Assembly: GCA_032821775.1 (NCBI GenBank)
Contig: JAVLRN010000005.1
Span: 496,001-560,000, forward strand
Direction: 5' to 3'
From: Sanguinoderma infundibulare
Taxonomy: Eukaryota > Basidiomycota > Agaricomycetes > Polyporales > Polyporaceae
DNA length: 64,000 nucleotides
The position numbers and the translations under genes are program-made. Under the pieces are notes generated by a model. It had not been told where the DNA came from and did not search any database. It saw nothing but the letters and a program-made list of their open reading frames with translations. The first letter of the stretch is position 1; every line of letters starts with the position of its first letter. Below are positions 42,701 through 54,852 of the stretch, piece by piece.

Positions 42701-42984
42701 TTGATGCTCGCGCACCTCCTCGACCACTTCGTCTTCTCCTCCCGCACTCTCAGCGACCGCACAAAACGAATCACCTTCGGCGTCTGCGTCTTCGTCGTCG
42801 TCGCCTCCTTCTGGTGGTTCAAGGGCGTCGCGTGGGGCATCGACGGCCCCATCAACGACCACTGGGGCCTCAAGTGGCGCTCGGTACGTCTTAGCAGTCC
42901 CCCCTTTCAACCTTTTCTTCTGTCTGTGTCTCGTCCTGACGATTTGTGTCTCTTTTGCAGAATTGGAACCTATATAATGAGTAA
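39781..42984 (+). CDS. PMT2: Dolichyl-phosphate-mannose protein mannosyltransferase, PMT2 subfamily
   Basis: ER multi-pass enzyme that starts protein O-mannosylation; PMT2-type proteins usually pair with a PMT1-type partner. The start at 39781 gives [20 protein letters not shown] and a long cytosolic N-terminus with a proline run. Membrane and loop 1 follow: [20 protein letters not shown], then [20 protein letters not shown] with the conserved Asp-Glu. Next come [20 protein letters not shown] and the family motif [20 protein letters not shown]. The MIR region runs from [20 protein letters not shown] to [19 protein letters not shown]. The C-terminal membrane block includes [40 protein letters not shown] and a last exon NWNLYNE. 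At least ten exons; introns are 50-70 bp except one of about 270 bp near 40,642-40,909. Confidence 0.95.
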
Positions 42985-43358
42985 TTATCCTGTTCGCGTA
43001 TTCGCGCATTCCGTAGCACTCTGTCTCGCTGTCTTTGGCTCGTTTTCCTCGCAATGGACTCCTAAATATATGTATTCTCCATCTTCACTGTATGTCTATG
43101 GTGTGTCCGGCGTGAAAGGTAGGCTCATCGCAGTCGTAGATGAGGTTAGACAACCCTGTCCTTGCAACCATCGCAAGAGCAAGGCGAATTGCCGTGCCGG
43201 GCGATGCCCGCACATGAAAGGTCCATGCACGCAACAGAGGTGCTCCCGGAAATCCAAAATGAATCAAACAGAAGTATACTAAGTACTGGCACAGTAACGT
43301 AGCAGCGGCTGCAGCAATACCTAACACACTACACGGCGACGACACACTACCCTACGCT
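42985..43358. other. Convergent 3' intergenic region (PMT2 / deubiquitinase)
   Basis: The interval of 374 bp lies between two stop codons on opposite strands. Only short frames are present. It should contain both 3' UTRs. Confidence 0.4.
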
Positions 43359-46300
43359 CTAGTTTGTCCGTACCGGGCCCCAGGCGCTTATCCGCTGGTA
43401 GAAGAGCAGGTACGGCTGGCGGTCCTCGCGCTCCTGCCCGCCAAAGACGTCCTCGGGGCGCACGTCCGAGACGAGCTCGTCGTCGATCCGGATCCACGCC
43501 GCCCGTGGGCGGTCGGAGAGCTCGCGGTTCGGGTGCAGCACATCGAGGGTGTAGTGGCCGCCGTGTGCTGATGGCCCGTGGTGGTATAGGACTGCGGGCG
43601 ACGACGACGACGGATGAGGACGAGGTTTCCGAATGCAGAGAGATCGAGGACGTACCTCCGAACAGCTGGTATTTTACTGGCTGCGCTGTCCGTTTTGCTG
43701 ACGAGATGATTTCTGGGAGACGACGGCGGAGTTCAGCAACTGTGATATCCCGGGGTTGATCGGCACAGATCACGTACCTAATGGAACGTCGAGCTCCGAG
43801 GCGAACGACACTTGCTTCCCGACCTTGACGACGTCGCCGACCTTGGTGTCGTACAGGAACCGCTTCATGTGCAGGATGAGCACGGGCGGAAGAGCGTCGA
43901 TCAACACCTGCTGCTGGGCGTCGAGAAGCGCGCCGGGTCGGGTCGGGATGGATATCTGCACCTGTTGAGGATGCGATATATGTTGGAGAGCGTCACGCAG
44001 CGACTTGACGTTCTCGGGCTGGATGTCGAGCTGTAGCGACCGCCAGTCCTCGATCGTGACGGACTCGCGCTGGTGAGGGGCGCGCAGTGTCGAGCGGAAC
44101 TTGCCGCCAAATGTCCGTGTTATGGGGGACTCGGTAGATTTTGACTAAGGATCGATCGCGTCAATTAGACGAGTAAACAAGCGACAGATGGGGATACTCA
44201 CTGTTCTTGTCGACACCGCCTTGTTTTTCTTACCGACCTCCATCCAGCCATCGTCATGCGATTCCTCTTCAGGAGCCTTCGCTACTTCCTTGGGCTGCAA
44301 GGACTGCGCTATTGACAGAAGCTCCTCCTCTAGGGTATCCAAGAAGAACCCAAGGAACTCCTCCGCATCCTCCTGCTGTCCGCCCTATACAAAGAAACAT
44401 TCAACAAAGCACGCGACAAACCGACGGATTTCACGAACGATCATGTTTGCAAATCGCTTCTTCTCCTTCATCGCGTCGTAGACGTACGTCGGGATGAAGC
44501 TGTCCAACTCCTCGAAGCTGGCATCCTCCTCCCGCTCCTTGCCCTTGGACTTCGAGTTCGCATTAGTGTTCGCGGGAGGGTCAGGCACGAACTCCTTGAG
44601 GAACTGGATCGTGGCATCGACCAGTGGAGTGGCCTTCGTGCCTTCGCGCTGAGAACCAACGACGGGCCCAGCAAGGTGCTTCCTAAGTTCCAAGAAGAAG
44701 CGGTGGAAGGGCGGGCAGTAGACCAGAATCTGGAGGACGGCGTTCGCGAAGCACATGTTACCAGTGTTGACAAGACCACGTGGCCGGATCTTCATCGCGG
44801 CCGCAACATTGGCAGAAGACCCCGATGGACCGTTGTTGAGTAGATGTAGGAGCTCGCTGCGGTTCGCAGTGGCAATGGACGCACCGGGAGTGGGCGAGGT
44901 CGCCGCTGCCGGAATGGAGAACCCGACGACCTTCGACACAGGGAGGCGCGGCTTGGAAGATGATGCAGCGGAGTCTGACGTGTTGAACAGCGAAGTCCAT
45001 GACTTCTTCGGGACACTAGCAGGCTTGGCAGCGAGGACGGGAGCAGCAGAAGTCGAAGCACCCACGACAGCAGCTTGTTCGACAGGCTGCTGAGGCGTCG
45101 ACGGCTCGCTATCCTTCGGTGCAATATCGGCAGGAACTGGCAGCTCGATCTTGGTATCGGTATCGGGAGACACGAGGGTCTTAGTAGGAGACTCGACCGC
45201 GGCAGAAACTGAGGTGGCGCATGAGTAGGGCGAGCCGGGAACTGGAGTGTCTGCGACAATGGAGCCCGCGGGGGTCGTCTCCGCAGTCGATGACGATAGC
45301 GTCCCTGACGACTCTAGAGAAACGTCCTGCACGAGTGGGATTGAAGGCTTCGCTAAAGCAACATGCACCGGCGTGGGGGACGCCGGTGGGGTACGAAGCT
45401 CAAGAGCCTTTTGCAGAACATGCTCTGGAGGGAATGCACGATGCGAGATGATGACACCTGGTGCGTGACCTGGGTCTCTGGGGCGACGCGACCAAACTAC
45501 GTAGACGGAAGCTTCAGATATTGAGGGCAGGGTTGAAGGCGAGGGGCTTCTTGGAGTAGGAGCTCTGGGTTCAGCTTCCATGACCGTGTCCTCTTCAACG
45601 GCCACTTCCACAGGTGGCGTAGGGTTGGGCTGTTTTGGTTGCTCCAGCGGCTCTGGCACTTCAGACTTAGAGGAGGCGGGCTGCCCCTCCTCAGAATGCG
45701 ATGGATCAGGTGATGAAATGACCAGCGATTGCGTAAGTGCCTGCGGCGCCTGGGGGGAAGATACCTGCGGTGGTGCCTCATCAGTAAGCTGGGATGGTAT
45801 GGGTTGAGGCTGCGGATGAACTTCGGGGGGCGGCTGAGGTTGGAGCTGAGGGAGGTGAGGAGGGTGTGGTTGTTGTAGCTGCGGCACATGTTCCGGCGAA
45901 GCCATGGGGGGAAGCATGGGCAGTTGCTTCGGCAAGGGAGAGAGAGTCTGTCCATGCCACGCAGGCGGGTAGGGACCATTAGGTTGTGGGTGATGATATG
46001 GCGATCCATATGGAACCTGATGTGGATGGGGATGTGGCGGGAATTTTTGAGGATGATGGAAGGGACTTGCGGGAGAGACAGGCGGAGGGGTTTGTACTGG
46101 GACTGTAGGAGGCGGTAAGTGATGTTGGGGAGGCATGTGGGGATAGTGATATGTGGGAGCGCCGCCTCGATGGGGATTAAACCGACCACGACTGGCGCCG
46201 TTGATCCTGGGGGAGGCGGGTTGGTGCATGGGGCCATGTCCGTTCATGGGAGGCATAGGATACGCGTAATACGGTGCCGGGGCCGGGGCCGGAGAATACC

Positions 46301-46388
46301 CGTAATGTGGAGGTGGGGGAGGCGGAGGGGGGTGATGGTAGTATGAAGGCCCCGGCTGGGGATGGTAAGGCGTGTGGGAACTAGCCAT
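43359..46388 (-). CDS. Ubiquitin-specific protease, Ubp3/USP10 type
   Basis: Peptidase C19 deubiquitinase. The start at 46388 gives MASSHTPYHPQPGPSYYHHP and a proline/tyrosine-rich disordered N-terminus of about 500 residues. The catalytic domain begins GLVNTGNMCFANAVLQILVY (Cys box intact). It continues with the QQEDAEEFLGFFLDTLEEEL exon, then VTIEDWRSLQLDIQPENVKS, VLILHMKRFLYDTKVGDVVK and the His box HHGPSAHGGHYTLDVL, ending YLLFYQRISAWGPVRTN. Large N-terminal disorder plus this core is the Ubp3/USP10 layout; yeast Ubp3 works with Bre5 in ribophagy and transport. About six exons. The start codon faces the coiled-coil gene with 582 bp between. Confidence 0.92.
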
Positions 46389-46970
46389 CTCTACTTGCAG
46401 GTAGAGGTCAGAGAGATGAGGCTAAACACGAGGACAGACAAGAAATGCGCGGATGAGACGTACCGGTGTATTTTGATTGCTGTAAAATCGGGAATGAATG
46501 CTATCGCACTAACAACATGTGCTCCGAATCTATAAAACGGTATGCACGACTAGACGGTCAGTGACGTCTCTTGAGGTCGCAGGTGGAGGGGGACGGGTCG
46601 CCTGATGGTGTCCTGGGGGATAAGTGACCTGGATGCGTGGAGACCTGAGGGCAAGATGGGCTGGAAGGAGGCGATATCAGGCGAGGCGCGGGGTGTAGGT
46701 CTGTCTTCACGGAGACTTTGCTGGACGGAGGGGAGTCGACAGCGGGGGCGAGGCGAGGGCGAAGACGACGAGCCGAGAAAGTGCCTCGCACATCCGAGTC
46801 CGTGCCACAGCGGAGGTCCCGTTCGGAAACTCCGATTGGAGCGTGCTGCGGCTCGTTTGAGAGTCCGAAGGTAGTCTATTGGAGCTCCGCCAGAACCTGA
46901 CCCGGGATAGATACTGGCAGGGACAGTTGGCGAAGAGCAGCTGCTCGCTCCAGTTTACGTGCATTTGCAC
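46389..46970. promoter_or_regulatory. Divergent promoter (deubiquitinase / coiled-coil gene)
   Basis: The interval of 582 bp separates two outward-facing ATGs. Short frames on both strands lack family features. No TATA box or operator was recognised. Confidence 0.4.
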
Positions 46971-49900
46971 ATGGCCGACATCGTGCCTGCTGCAATAGAC
47001 GACGACCACCCGCTTGCCTTGGAACTGTCCAGTCTCCGTGCAGCCGCCTCCAGATACCAGGTACATCTCCCCAGTCTCAGATCAACTTCCGCACACAGCT
47101 CATTATCAACTAACATGCAGGCTTCGTTGGCAGCGCGAAGCCCATGCCGCCTCTCTCAAGCTACAAAAGCACTCGCTAGAGGTTTCTCGTGCTCTTGATC
47201 ATGCGCGCGCATTAGAATCCGAAAATGCGCACCTGAAGGAAGAGGTCGCTGTCCTTCGAGCCAACCCGGACGCGACTCCAACACCAGCCGCCTCTCAGGT
47301 CCCAGAGCTCACTCTTGCTCTCCGTCGTCTTTCTGACAAGCTCACCTCAGTGGAGGAAACGCTATTGGCTCGCACGGAGGAGATTGCCGGAGTCCGAAGC
47401 GAGCTCGCAGGTGCGCACCATGAACTCGAAGCTGCCCGCGCGTTAGCCGCGGAGGCCCGTGCTCGGGAGGAGGAAGGTCTGGCTCGAGAACGCGTGCTGG
47501 AACAGAACGTGCAGGCTGCGGAGGAAGAGCGGCGTATGGCCGACCTCGTCGTCCAGGAGTATGCGAACCTCGTTCGCAAGCTCGAAGGCAGGGCAAAGGC
47601 TACTCCTACCCACTCCTCGACTTCGTCTATCTCGTCCGTCGACGTACAGCGTTCAGCTAATGGCTCCGCGACAACTCTTGTCGATAGTCTCGCCGAAGGC
47701 AAGCTTGGTCTCCAGAAGCTGCTTGAGGAGTTCAATGGCCGGAATGAACAACTTCAGGGGGAGATTGCTCAACTTCATGGCGACAACGCCCTTCTGTACA
47801 AGGAGCTCGAAGTCGCTCGACAAGGTGCAAAGCATGACCGCGATGAACTTGCTAAGGCTCTCCATGAGCTTGACAAATATCGCGCGGACGACAACACTGC
47901 TACGAAGATGGTGTCTCGTTACATGTATGTTGTTTTCGTCTCTTCAAACGCGCCCTTGCGCTTACCCGCTGTTATCAGGAAATTCTCCCAGTCGTCGACG
48001 GACACGCTTCAGAAAGCCATGGACGCACTCAAGGCACGACACACCGCGACACTTTCCACGCTCAACGCCGAGATCGCGCAACTCCAGCGTGGACTCATCC
48101 AAGAGCGCGAGGGGTCCGAACGTGTCCGCATTGCTCTAGACGAACTCGCAGAAGACATCGCGCGCGAGGCATACGGTCGTCGCTACGAAGTTTCCCTACG
48201 CCTCGCATTCCTTGGACGCGAGGAGAACCTTGCAGAGAATCTCAGGCGATGGGTGCGGAAGGCCAAAGAGTCTCTCGAGCGTTCTTCTGGTTCCGAAGAT
48301 GGATCTATATCCCTGAATCCGATGGCCCTCAGAGAAGCATTCGCAAAATCCACCGAGGATGCGGAGACGTTGTTGAGCTCTCTCAACGGGCAACCGTCCG
48401 AAGAGACTGATAGCATCTCCATAGGGTCCATCGCGCGTCTTGTACTGGCTCAAGACACGGTCGCTTCGTTAACCCGCGAGTTGCAAGAGGAGACGGTACG
48501 GAGATTAAACAGCGAGCGCAGGATCGCTCGAATAGAGACAGTGGAGCACCCCGGCGAGTCTCATGACTCTGTTCACACATCCCCTGTTGTACAACCCATG
48601 CCCCTGCACATCGCCCAGGAGAGACATCTGTTGGACGTTGGCGTGTCAGCCTCGACTACAGAGCCTCCCTCTGCGTCGCCACTACAGATACCTGTCGACG
48701 AGATCACACCTCCGGAAAGTATGCCCATAGTCGAAGTTGTGACGGTGACTTCTGTGGTACCGGCCGACGGTTCTGCTCGGAGCGGATCATCACCCACCAT
48801 ACCGGACGGGCCATCTCCCTCCGCCCTCACCGACCCACCTGTCCCTGCGACTAGTACAAGTCCTCTTACTCAGGCCCAGAACGTGTTGGATCTGTCAGTT
48901 TCGGAAGGCGTACTTCCGAAAACAACCCAATCTGGCTTGACTGAATCGTCCCCTACCAATCCCCAGGAAGCCTCAGAGGTGACTACCAAAGATTTGCCTT
49001 CTCTGACTGATGACAAAGGAGGTTCCAGAGTTGTCTTTCCTTCTACTCCGGAGTTGTCAGCATCCGAATCACAACCTGGTCGCTTCCCAGGGCCACCGTC
49101 CGCAATACCCCTTCCAAACCACGTGCAACACTCTGCGTCGATTCCCAGTCCGGAATTCTGCGATACCCTTCAGACGTCCAACCCTCATGTACCATCACCT
49201 TTATCATTGCCAGCGACGGGCCTCGCGCTATCGTCGCTCTCGCCAGGGTTAACCAGCGCCACCCTACCAGCGGGTGAGAGCAAGGAACTTTCTCTCCTCG
49301 CCGGCTTAACAAAGGTCAAGCATCGCTACGATGACGTCCAGCGGAGCTTCCGCGACTGCCACCTGGCCCTTAAAGAGCTCAGGAAGTCCTTAAGCTCTCT
49401 CCCATTGCAGCCCACATCCTCACCTTCGGACATGTCTTCCGTTCTCCGGCGGGCTGTCGAACGACTCAGCGACTTCAACGAGGATGCCCGCGTCGAGCTC
49501 GAAATCCGCATCGCAGACGAGGAGCGCATTGCTAGCGGTTACGAAGCTTTGCTCTCGATACCCGGCGCAATGGTGACTTCCGATGATGCAACCGTCGATA
49601 AGATGGACGAGAGCGAGATCATCAAAGAGGTCGTAGCGTTCGTGGACGGGACCGACAGCGTCATCGCCAAAGCCATGCAGCAGTTCACCCAGAAACTCGA
49701 CGACCTCGAGCACGACATCGCGTCCATCAAACGCACCCTCTTCGATCTGACGTCGTCCGACGACGCGCTCTCCCCCTCTTCGTCTGTCGCCTCCGCGAAA
49801 TCTGGTGCCTCCCCGAGCTGGTCAGCGTGGACGCCGAGCTTCCTAAGCCCGCCGCGCTCGACGAGTCCCGCGCCGACGTTCGGGTCCGTGATGACCTCCC

Positions 49901-50301
49901 CGCGCCTGCGCCACTCCTCGTCGTTCTCGCACCCGCGCGAGCGGTCCGGTGACGAATCCTCCGCGCCGACGAATCCGCTCGCAAGCCTCGGCTTGCGGAT
50001 CATCGTCCCCGCACGGAGCCCCGCATACAACCCCAACCCGACGGGCGTCCCGCGCGCAGGGCCGCGGCAGCGCGCGACGTCGGGCATGTTCATGCTGGGG
50101 CTGGGCATGCGGAGCACGTCGGCGTCGTTCGGGCCCGGAATGGGCCAGAGGGTGCCCTCAAGGAGCTCACTGGTCAACTCTGGCACTGCGAGTCGCCGGG
50201 GGAGCGTTGTGGTTCCGAGTGTCCCTAGTAAGGATTCGCCTGCGATGGCCCGGGCAGAGGATGATGGAGCGGCGGGCGGGAACGACTCGGACGTGGAATG
50301 A
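46971..50301 (+). CDS. Large coiled-coil protein with disordered, Ser/Pro-rich C-terminal half
   Basis: I do not recognise the family. The start at 46971 (MADIVPAAIDDDHPLALELS) is preferred because exon 1 (46971-47060) joins in phase to exon 2 from 47134 (REAHAASLKLQKHSLEVSRA), giving one continuous helix. Residues about 20-280 are heptad-rich, Ala/Glu/Leu-dense coiled coil. A 54-55-bp intron near 47,924-47,978 is a multiple of three, and the frame reads through it. Further helices (ARHTATLSTLNAEIAQLQRG; RVRIALDELAEDIAREAYGR) precede a disordered Ser/Thr/Pro region. A second helical domain, about 49,280-49,740, includes KHRYDDVQRSFRDCHLALKE and LNDF-like RLSDFNEDARVELEIRIADE. The tail contains SPRLRHSSSFSHPRERSGDE. 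About 1,050 residues. A scaffold or tether role is plausible but unproven. Confidence 0.82.
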
Positions 50302-51065
50302 ATGACGCGCTTGCGCTGTGTACAACATGTCGGACGGTTGCTTACTCGTACTAATATACCAGGTTTGGTTAGTTCTCACATTCATCCGATGCGCAAAGAT
50401 TGCTATGGCGCGGTTGGCATTTTGTGGTTAGTGGAAGTGCGAGAGAAATGAGGGCCCTCCGACGGCATTTAGCCGGCGCCGTGCCAACTCTCGGTGCTAC
50501 TTGCTGACGGTGAGTGGCCCTTGCTCCCAAGCATAAAGGGCTGAAAGACGTCTTTGCCCGACAGCTGCTGCTTCTATCTTTTTCTTTCCAGGTTTTGCGG
50601 ACAAAGGTGGCGGTGTTCGTCGATTAGCGACGTCTAGGCGTCGTGATTGAAATGACCTGAGCTTGTCCGAGCTTGTCCGCCGGCGGCAGAACTGAGCGTC
50701 AAGAGAGTTGCAATGCCTTCGGTCTACAAAGCTCGAGGCACCTGGCAGCCTTGTGCCACCGATGTCATCTCGACGCTTTGCGGTTCGATCCAAGTTCCTC
50801 TTGACGCATTCCAGGCAAACTTAAACGACTGAATGCCAATGATAGCCGAACCTGCAATTATGGAGGCCACGACGCTTTGTCGTAGGCCGCGCGATATTTA
50901 ACCCCCTGCGCAGGGTGGTCAATGTCGATACTGCTACCTGCCCCATCGCCCACCCAGCACCGGCTTATTTCTCTTTCTCTTGAGCCCAACGGTACGTCCG
51001 ATGCCTCGCTGGCCTCGTCCGAAAATGTCTGACTGTGAAATGCATGTCGCAGACTCTCCTGCGCC
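50302..51065. other. Intergenic region, 764 bp
   Basis: No gene or RNA was recognised. A direct repeat GAGCTTGTCC occurs twice near 50,660-50,680. Right of 50,890 the sequence looks like a leader for the gene at 51,066. Confidence 0.4.
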
Positions 51066-52322
51066 ATGGCTAACAACCCCGTGATCACTTGGAATAACGA
51101 ACAATATTCCCGGACGTGGCATGAAATCTTCCCTCTCGTCTCGGAGATCCCGGCGCTATCGTGGAAAACGACTCGCCCCGAAGACTTCGACCATTACGCG
51201 CGGAACTTCCGCCAGAATGTCTGGTCCAAACTCGCGGATCTGGAACTCGCCGTCGAAGGTGGAACTCCATCTGACTCGTTCACCCTGGATGGCCATCGTT
51301 TCCCCGCGCTCCGGAAATTCGCCCTCAAGGGACCCGCCTTGAGCGCTGCATCCCAACTCAATGCGCCCTTCGTTCGTCTCCGGGAGTTGAAACTCCGCAG
51401 CTGCTCCCAGGTTCCCACCATGACCCTCGATCATTTCGCTATGTTCCTGGGTTCGGCAGCCTCTCTCGAGCACCTTTACCTGGACGTTTACCTCCTCATG
51501 CCCGTGGCGACGAGTGGACAGGCCGTGGCAATTGACCTACCCAACCTCAAGAGTCTATTCTTGAGGGACGAGGCCCGGATGACCTACGAGTTCCTTCGTC
51601 GCTTGTGGCGTCTGCCGGGTGACACCGTCATTACGAACCTGTACAACCCCCCATACCCAGACTCCGACGACAACTGGCAGCCCTTTGCGGACATGGCATA
51701 CTCTATCCACGGTTGCCTGCGCCGCGACGGCCTCGACACCGTCTCTGCTGGCATCACCGGGAACAGCCTATGGGTCAACCTCACCGCGTCGGGTAACACC
51801 TCCAGGAGGCTCCGCCTCAAAGTCGAGCTCAGGACGAATGCGTTCGCCGGCAACGACGGCTGTGCGCGCCTCGAGCACCTCGTTTCGAATGCAGCGGCCG
51901 CCAGCCACCTGCTCACGTCGCACAACGTCTCGTCCCTAGAGCTCGTCAGCAGGCAAGGCGCGGATCTCGACGACGTTACGAAGGCCCACTGGATCGAGGC
52001 GTTCGATCGCTTCCCCTTCATTCAGTCGCTGACGATCAAGGACTCGTGGACCACTCGCGCCGCGGAGAGGATAGTCCGGGCGCTCAAGTACGCGGCCGCC
52101 TCGGAGCTGCGCCATATTGTGTTCCACGTCGAGGGCTGGGCACCTTACCAGCTGGATCGGACAGTCGCCTCGATGTTGCTGGCTCGCAAGGCTCGGAACA
52201 TGGCGCCTCTCGAATCAGTTGTGGTGCATAAGGCTGTAAACCCGGGGGTGTTGGATGATTATAGGCTGATTCACGACCTGGTACGGGAGAAAAACGGCCA
52301 AAGTTTCCAGATTAAGCCTTAG
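51066..52322 (+). CDS. Uncharacterised leucine-rich protein, F-box-family-like but without a visible F-box
   Basis: Intact single-exon gene of 418 residues. Regular strand-helix blocks such as LNAPFVRLRELKLRSCSQVP, AASLEHLYLDVYLLMP, AIDLPNLKSLFLRDEARMTY and ASELRHIVFHVEGW resemble the leucine-rich part of Agaricomycete F-box proteins. The N-terminus (MANNPVITWNNEQYSRTWHE) contains no LPxEIL-type F-box, unlike the gene at 55,738. It may be a derived family member that lost the F-box, or an LRR protein with another partner. The absence of introns is typical for this expanded class. Confidence 0.75.
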   Translation: MANNPVITWNNEQYSRTWHEIFPLVSEIPALSWKTTRPEDFDHYARNFRQNVWSKLADLELAVEGGTPSDSFTLDGHRFPALRKFALKGPALSAASQLNAPFVRLRELKLRSCSQVPTMTLDHFAMFLGSAASLEHLYLDVYLLMPVATSGQAVAIDLPNLKSLFLRDEARMTYEFLRRLWRLPGDTVITNLYNPPYPDSDDNWQPFADMAYSIHGCLRRDGLDTVSAGITGNSLWVNLTASGNTSRRLRLKVELRTNAFAGNDGCARLEHLVSNAAAASHLLTSHNVSSLELVSRQGADLDDVTKAHWIEAFDRFPFIQSLTIKDSWTTRAAERIVRALKYAAASELRHIVFHVEGWAPYQLDRTVASMLLARKARNMAPLESVVVHKAVNPGVLDDYRLIHDLVREKNGQSFQIKP

Positions 52323-52743
52323 TCCGTGGAGCACTGGTAGGATTGATTGCGAGCCACCGAGAGGTCCGGAGAGCGTTGTGGTGTCGATTCCGGAGGTTGT
52401 ATGGACTCGGATATATTCGTTGGACACTTCTCGTAATCTAGTTCGCCGCTTACAAGTAGATGTATTCTGTATATTCTAGTGGCGCAGTAATGCATGCGGA
52501 ATTACGGCGTCTTGGCTACTCTCGCAGCACCGTAGGCCTTAGACCGAGGGTGCCGACTCTTCATAGTCGGTGTACATGTGAATTCGCAACATACACAAAC
52601 CCGCAAGGCAGAACATGAGGCAGACCGACTCGGTGGCAGAGCAAATATGCATAGCTGTCAGGCATCAATGATCTCCAATATGGCTATTCAAGTTCTCGTG
52701 TAACAGTAAGCCTGAGGCTGAGGGTGACGATTCAACATTCCGT
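52323..52743. other. Convergent 3' intergenic region
   Basis: The interval of 421 bp lies between stop codons of opposite genes; no element recognised. Confidence 0.4.
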
Positions 52744-53355
52744 TCAGAATCCAGCCTCCCTGCACATCCTCTTGACGTCGCATGCCAACTCGCGAAGCTT
52801 CTGGGCCCCTTCATGCTCAAGGGCATCGTATGACCACCAGCTGCAACTGGGAGCATCGTCCACGGGGTCGAGAGTGATGTTCCTCGGAAAGATGGAGTCG
52901 GAATCCTTGTCATAGCGATACACAGCAAATTTCGAGCCGAACGTCGACAATCCGTAGAGGACTGGTATCTCGAGCTGCTCGGCGAGCCCCGAGAGCTGTT
53001 GGCGTAGCGAGGCGTCGGCCTCTTTACGCTTAGAGGGGTCGGCGAGAGCGTAGGAAGGCCTGACCTCCATTGCGAAGACGTCTTTCCAGCATCCGGCGAC
53101 ACAGACGGTGGAAATGGTCTTCCCGGGAACGGCGTGCGAAGGACAGATGATGAACCCGGGCGGTGAGTCCAAGGGGAACAGATAGTTGCAGAGCAAAGCG
53201 TGCCAAGCGCGCTGGCCGTATACTTTGGGCCGATTCGGATGTAGGGCGAAGCCGTACGCAATGGTTTTGGGCCATAGCGCCTTAGGCACTTGGGGGGTGG
53301 CGGGTATAGCAGAGGAGTCAGACATCTCAAGGACGTCAGCGACAGGCTTAGACAT
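52744..53355 (-). CDS. Uncharacterised single-exon protein
   Basis: A 203-residue intact frame from the ATG at 53355 (MSKPVADVLEMSDSSAIPAT). The longer frame upstream has no better start and crosses what looks like promoter DNA. Features: ALWPKTIAYGFALHPNRPKV, QRAWHALLCNYLFPLDSPPG, PSYALADPSKRKEADASLRQ and ASCSWWSYDALEHEGAQKLR-like text near the end (exactly APSCSWWSYDALEHEGAQ). The mix of strands and helices with Trp/Tyr looks like a globular domain. No known catalytic motif, signal peptide or membrane segment. I do not recognise the family. Codon use is like neighbouring real genes. Confidence 0.65.
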   Translation of the reverse strand: MSKPVADVLEMSDSSAIPATPQVPKALWPKTIAYGFALHPNRPKVYGQRAWHALLCNYLFPLDSPPGFIICPSHAVPGKTISTVCVAGCWKDVFAMEVRPSYALADPSKRKEADASLRQQLSGLAEQLEIPVLYGLSTFGSKFAVYRYDKDSDSIFPRNITLDPVDDAPSCSWWSYDALEHEGAQKLRELACDVKRMCREAGF

Positions 53356-54852
53356 GGTGGCTGACAGTGAGACAATGTTAGCTGAAGACACCCTGATGAA
53401 AGGTGTTCCCCATACCTTGACCGTAGAAAAACATATGGATGGCGATACGAGAACATGTGGGTCCTTTTTAGAGTTTTGATGGTCGTGCTGCCAGTATATC
53501 CGCAGTACGGAGTGCCGCGGCGGTGCGGCCCGGAGCACTGCCGATGCGCGGCGATGGACCGGTTCGAAAGAGGACGTTTGGATTCGGACTCAAGCTCGTT
53601 CAACAGTTTCACACCTGCAGGTCACCATTCTGCCAGTCAACGACGCGCAATCCGTCGAGATTCAGGCCGGACTCACGAATCATAGGGGATACTTGCCAGC
53701 CTTGGTAAGGCCAGGGCAAAGGAAGAATTAACCTGCAAAATGGTGCGTTTATTTCGCGCCTCTTCATTTCTCTGCCGACATTCTAACAGCCAGCTAGATT
53801 TATCTGCTCCTCTTTCCCCAAACCACGACCATTGCCTGCGGACATTACTCGGTATTCCCTATTCAATTCATGTCGTTCGGCACAACTGCAAGGTTGACGT
53901 GCAGCACAGCATGTAAGACTTGAGTACGTCGCACCTTACCTGCACTTTACTTGTGCCGGAATCTTCAGTCGTGCGGACACATGGCTGAGTATTCCGGTTC
54001 AGCTCTCAAGCAAGTCCTCAGTTTCGTCCACAGACGGTCCCGGATTGGTGTACATTGTCGTTACACCAGCGGGCCGAATGGATTTGCGATGCTGTTCGTC
54101 CGATCATGGTGACTGCGGGCGTCCTGAATCCAGTTGACTGCCTGTCCCGCAGGGCGCAGTAGGAGTGGTATGTCATAATCGTGCGTGCCAAGCCACACCT
54201 CCTCAGACCACGTACACCCTCTTTTCTATCGCGTAGTCGCGTTGGTCAGTACCCCAGTGCATCGCTCGGGCCATACAGGGATGAAACACGGCGAATAACG
54301 TTGTCGCTCTCATATGACTTATGTTGGAAGCGAATAGGCTCCACCCCTGGCTCAAGCGACGTGGACTTGTGCAATCGCTAGAGTTTTACTTCGACCGAGA
54401 AGGAAATTCGCGAGACGTGTCAAATACTGCAATGCGTCGAGGGGCTTCGCCGAAAGCTTCAAGGGGGTGGCGGTAATCAGGGTCACAGCCTTGGTTGGAA
54501 TACGTGGGCGTGGCGTGGACTGTGGCCCGAAACCGCATGCCGCGATGCGCAGAGATGTACGCACCTGAAACGTAATACCCAGTCATGCCTCCTCGTTTTG
54601 TCCGCCTGCCCAAACGAGGCGCCGCTCTACCGCAGCGGTGGTATAAAACACCATGGCACGCCACCGCTCACTCACCTCTCGTCCCACCACCACCATCATC
54701 ATCTAGGCGATCGTTCTTGAGGGCGCCAGGAGCGCGAGCTCTGCTGCCTTGCCGGCGAACGCCTTCCGCTTCCCTGTCCATCCTGACAGCGATCGGCGTG
54801 CCATCCGCTGGCACCGTCCCATCACCCTTTGCAACTCGCCATTTCCACAAGC
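53356..54852. other. Intergenic region, 1.5 kb
   Basis: No gene recognised in 53,360-54,600; only short, motif-free frames. The last 210 bp contain the TATA box and a CA/CT-rich leader of the four-exon gene copy 2. Confidence 0.45.
54642..54648 (+). promoter_or_regulatory. TATA box of four-exon gene copy 2
   Basis: TATAAAA, 205 bp upstream of the ATG at 54853. Downstream the leader contains GATCGTTC, also present at a comparable place in copy 1. This supports orthodox pol II transcription of both copies. Confidence 0.6.

Noticed and set aside
50760..50810. GGTTCGATCC as a tRNA T-arm near 50,783
   Set aside because: No matching T-stem, D-arm or anticodon arm at the right distances. No tRNA gene could be supported in the window.
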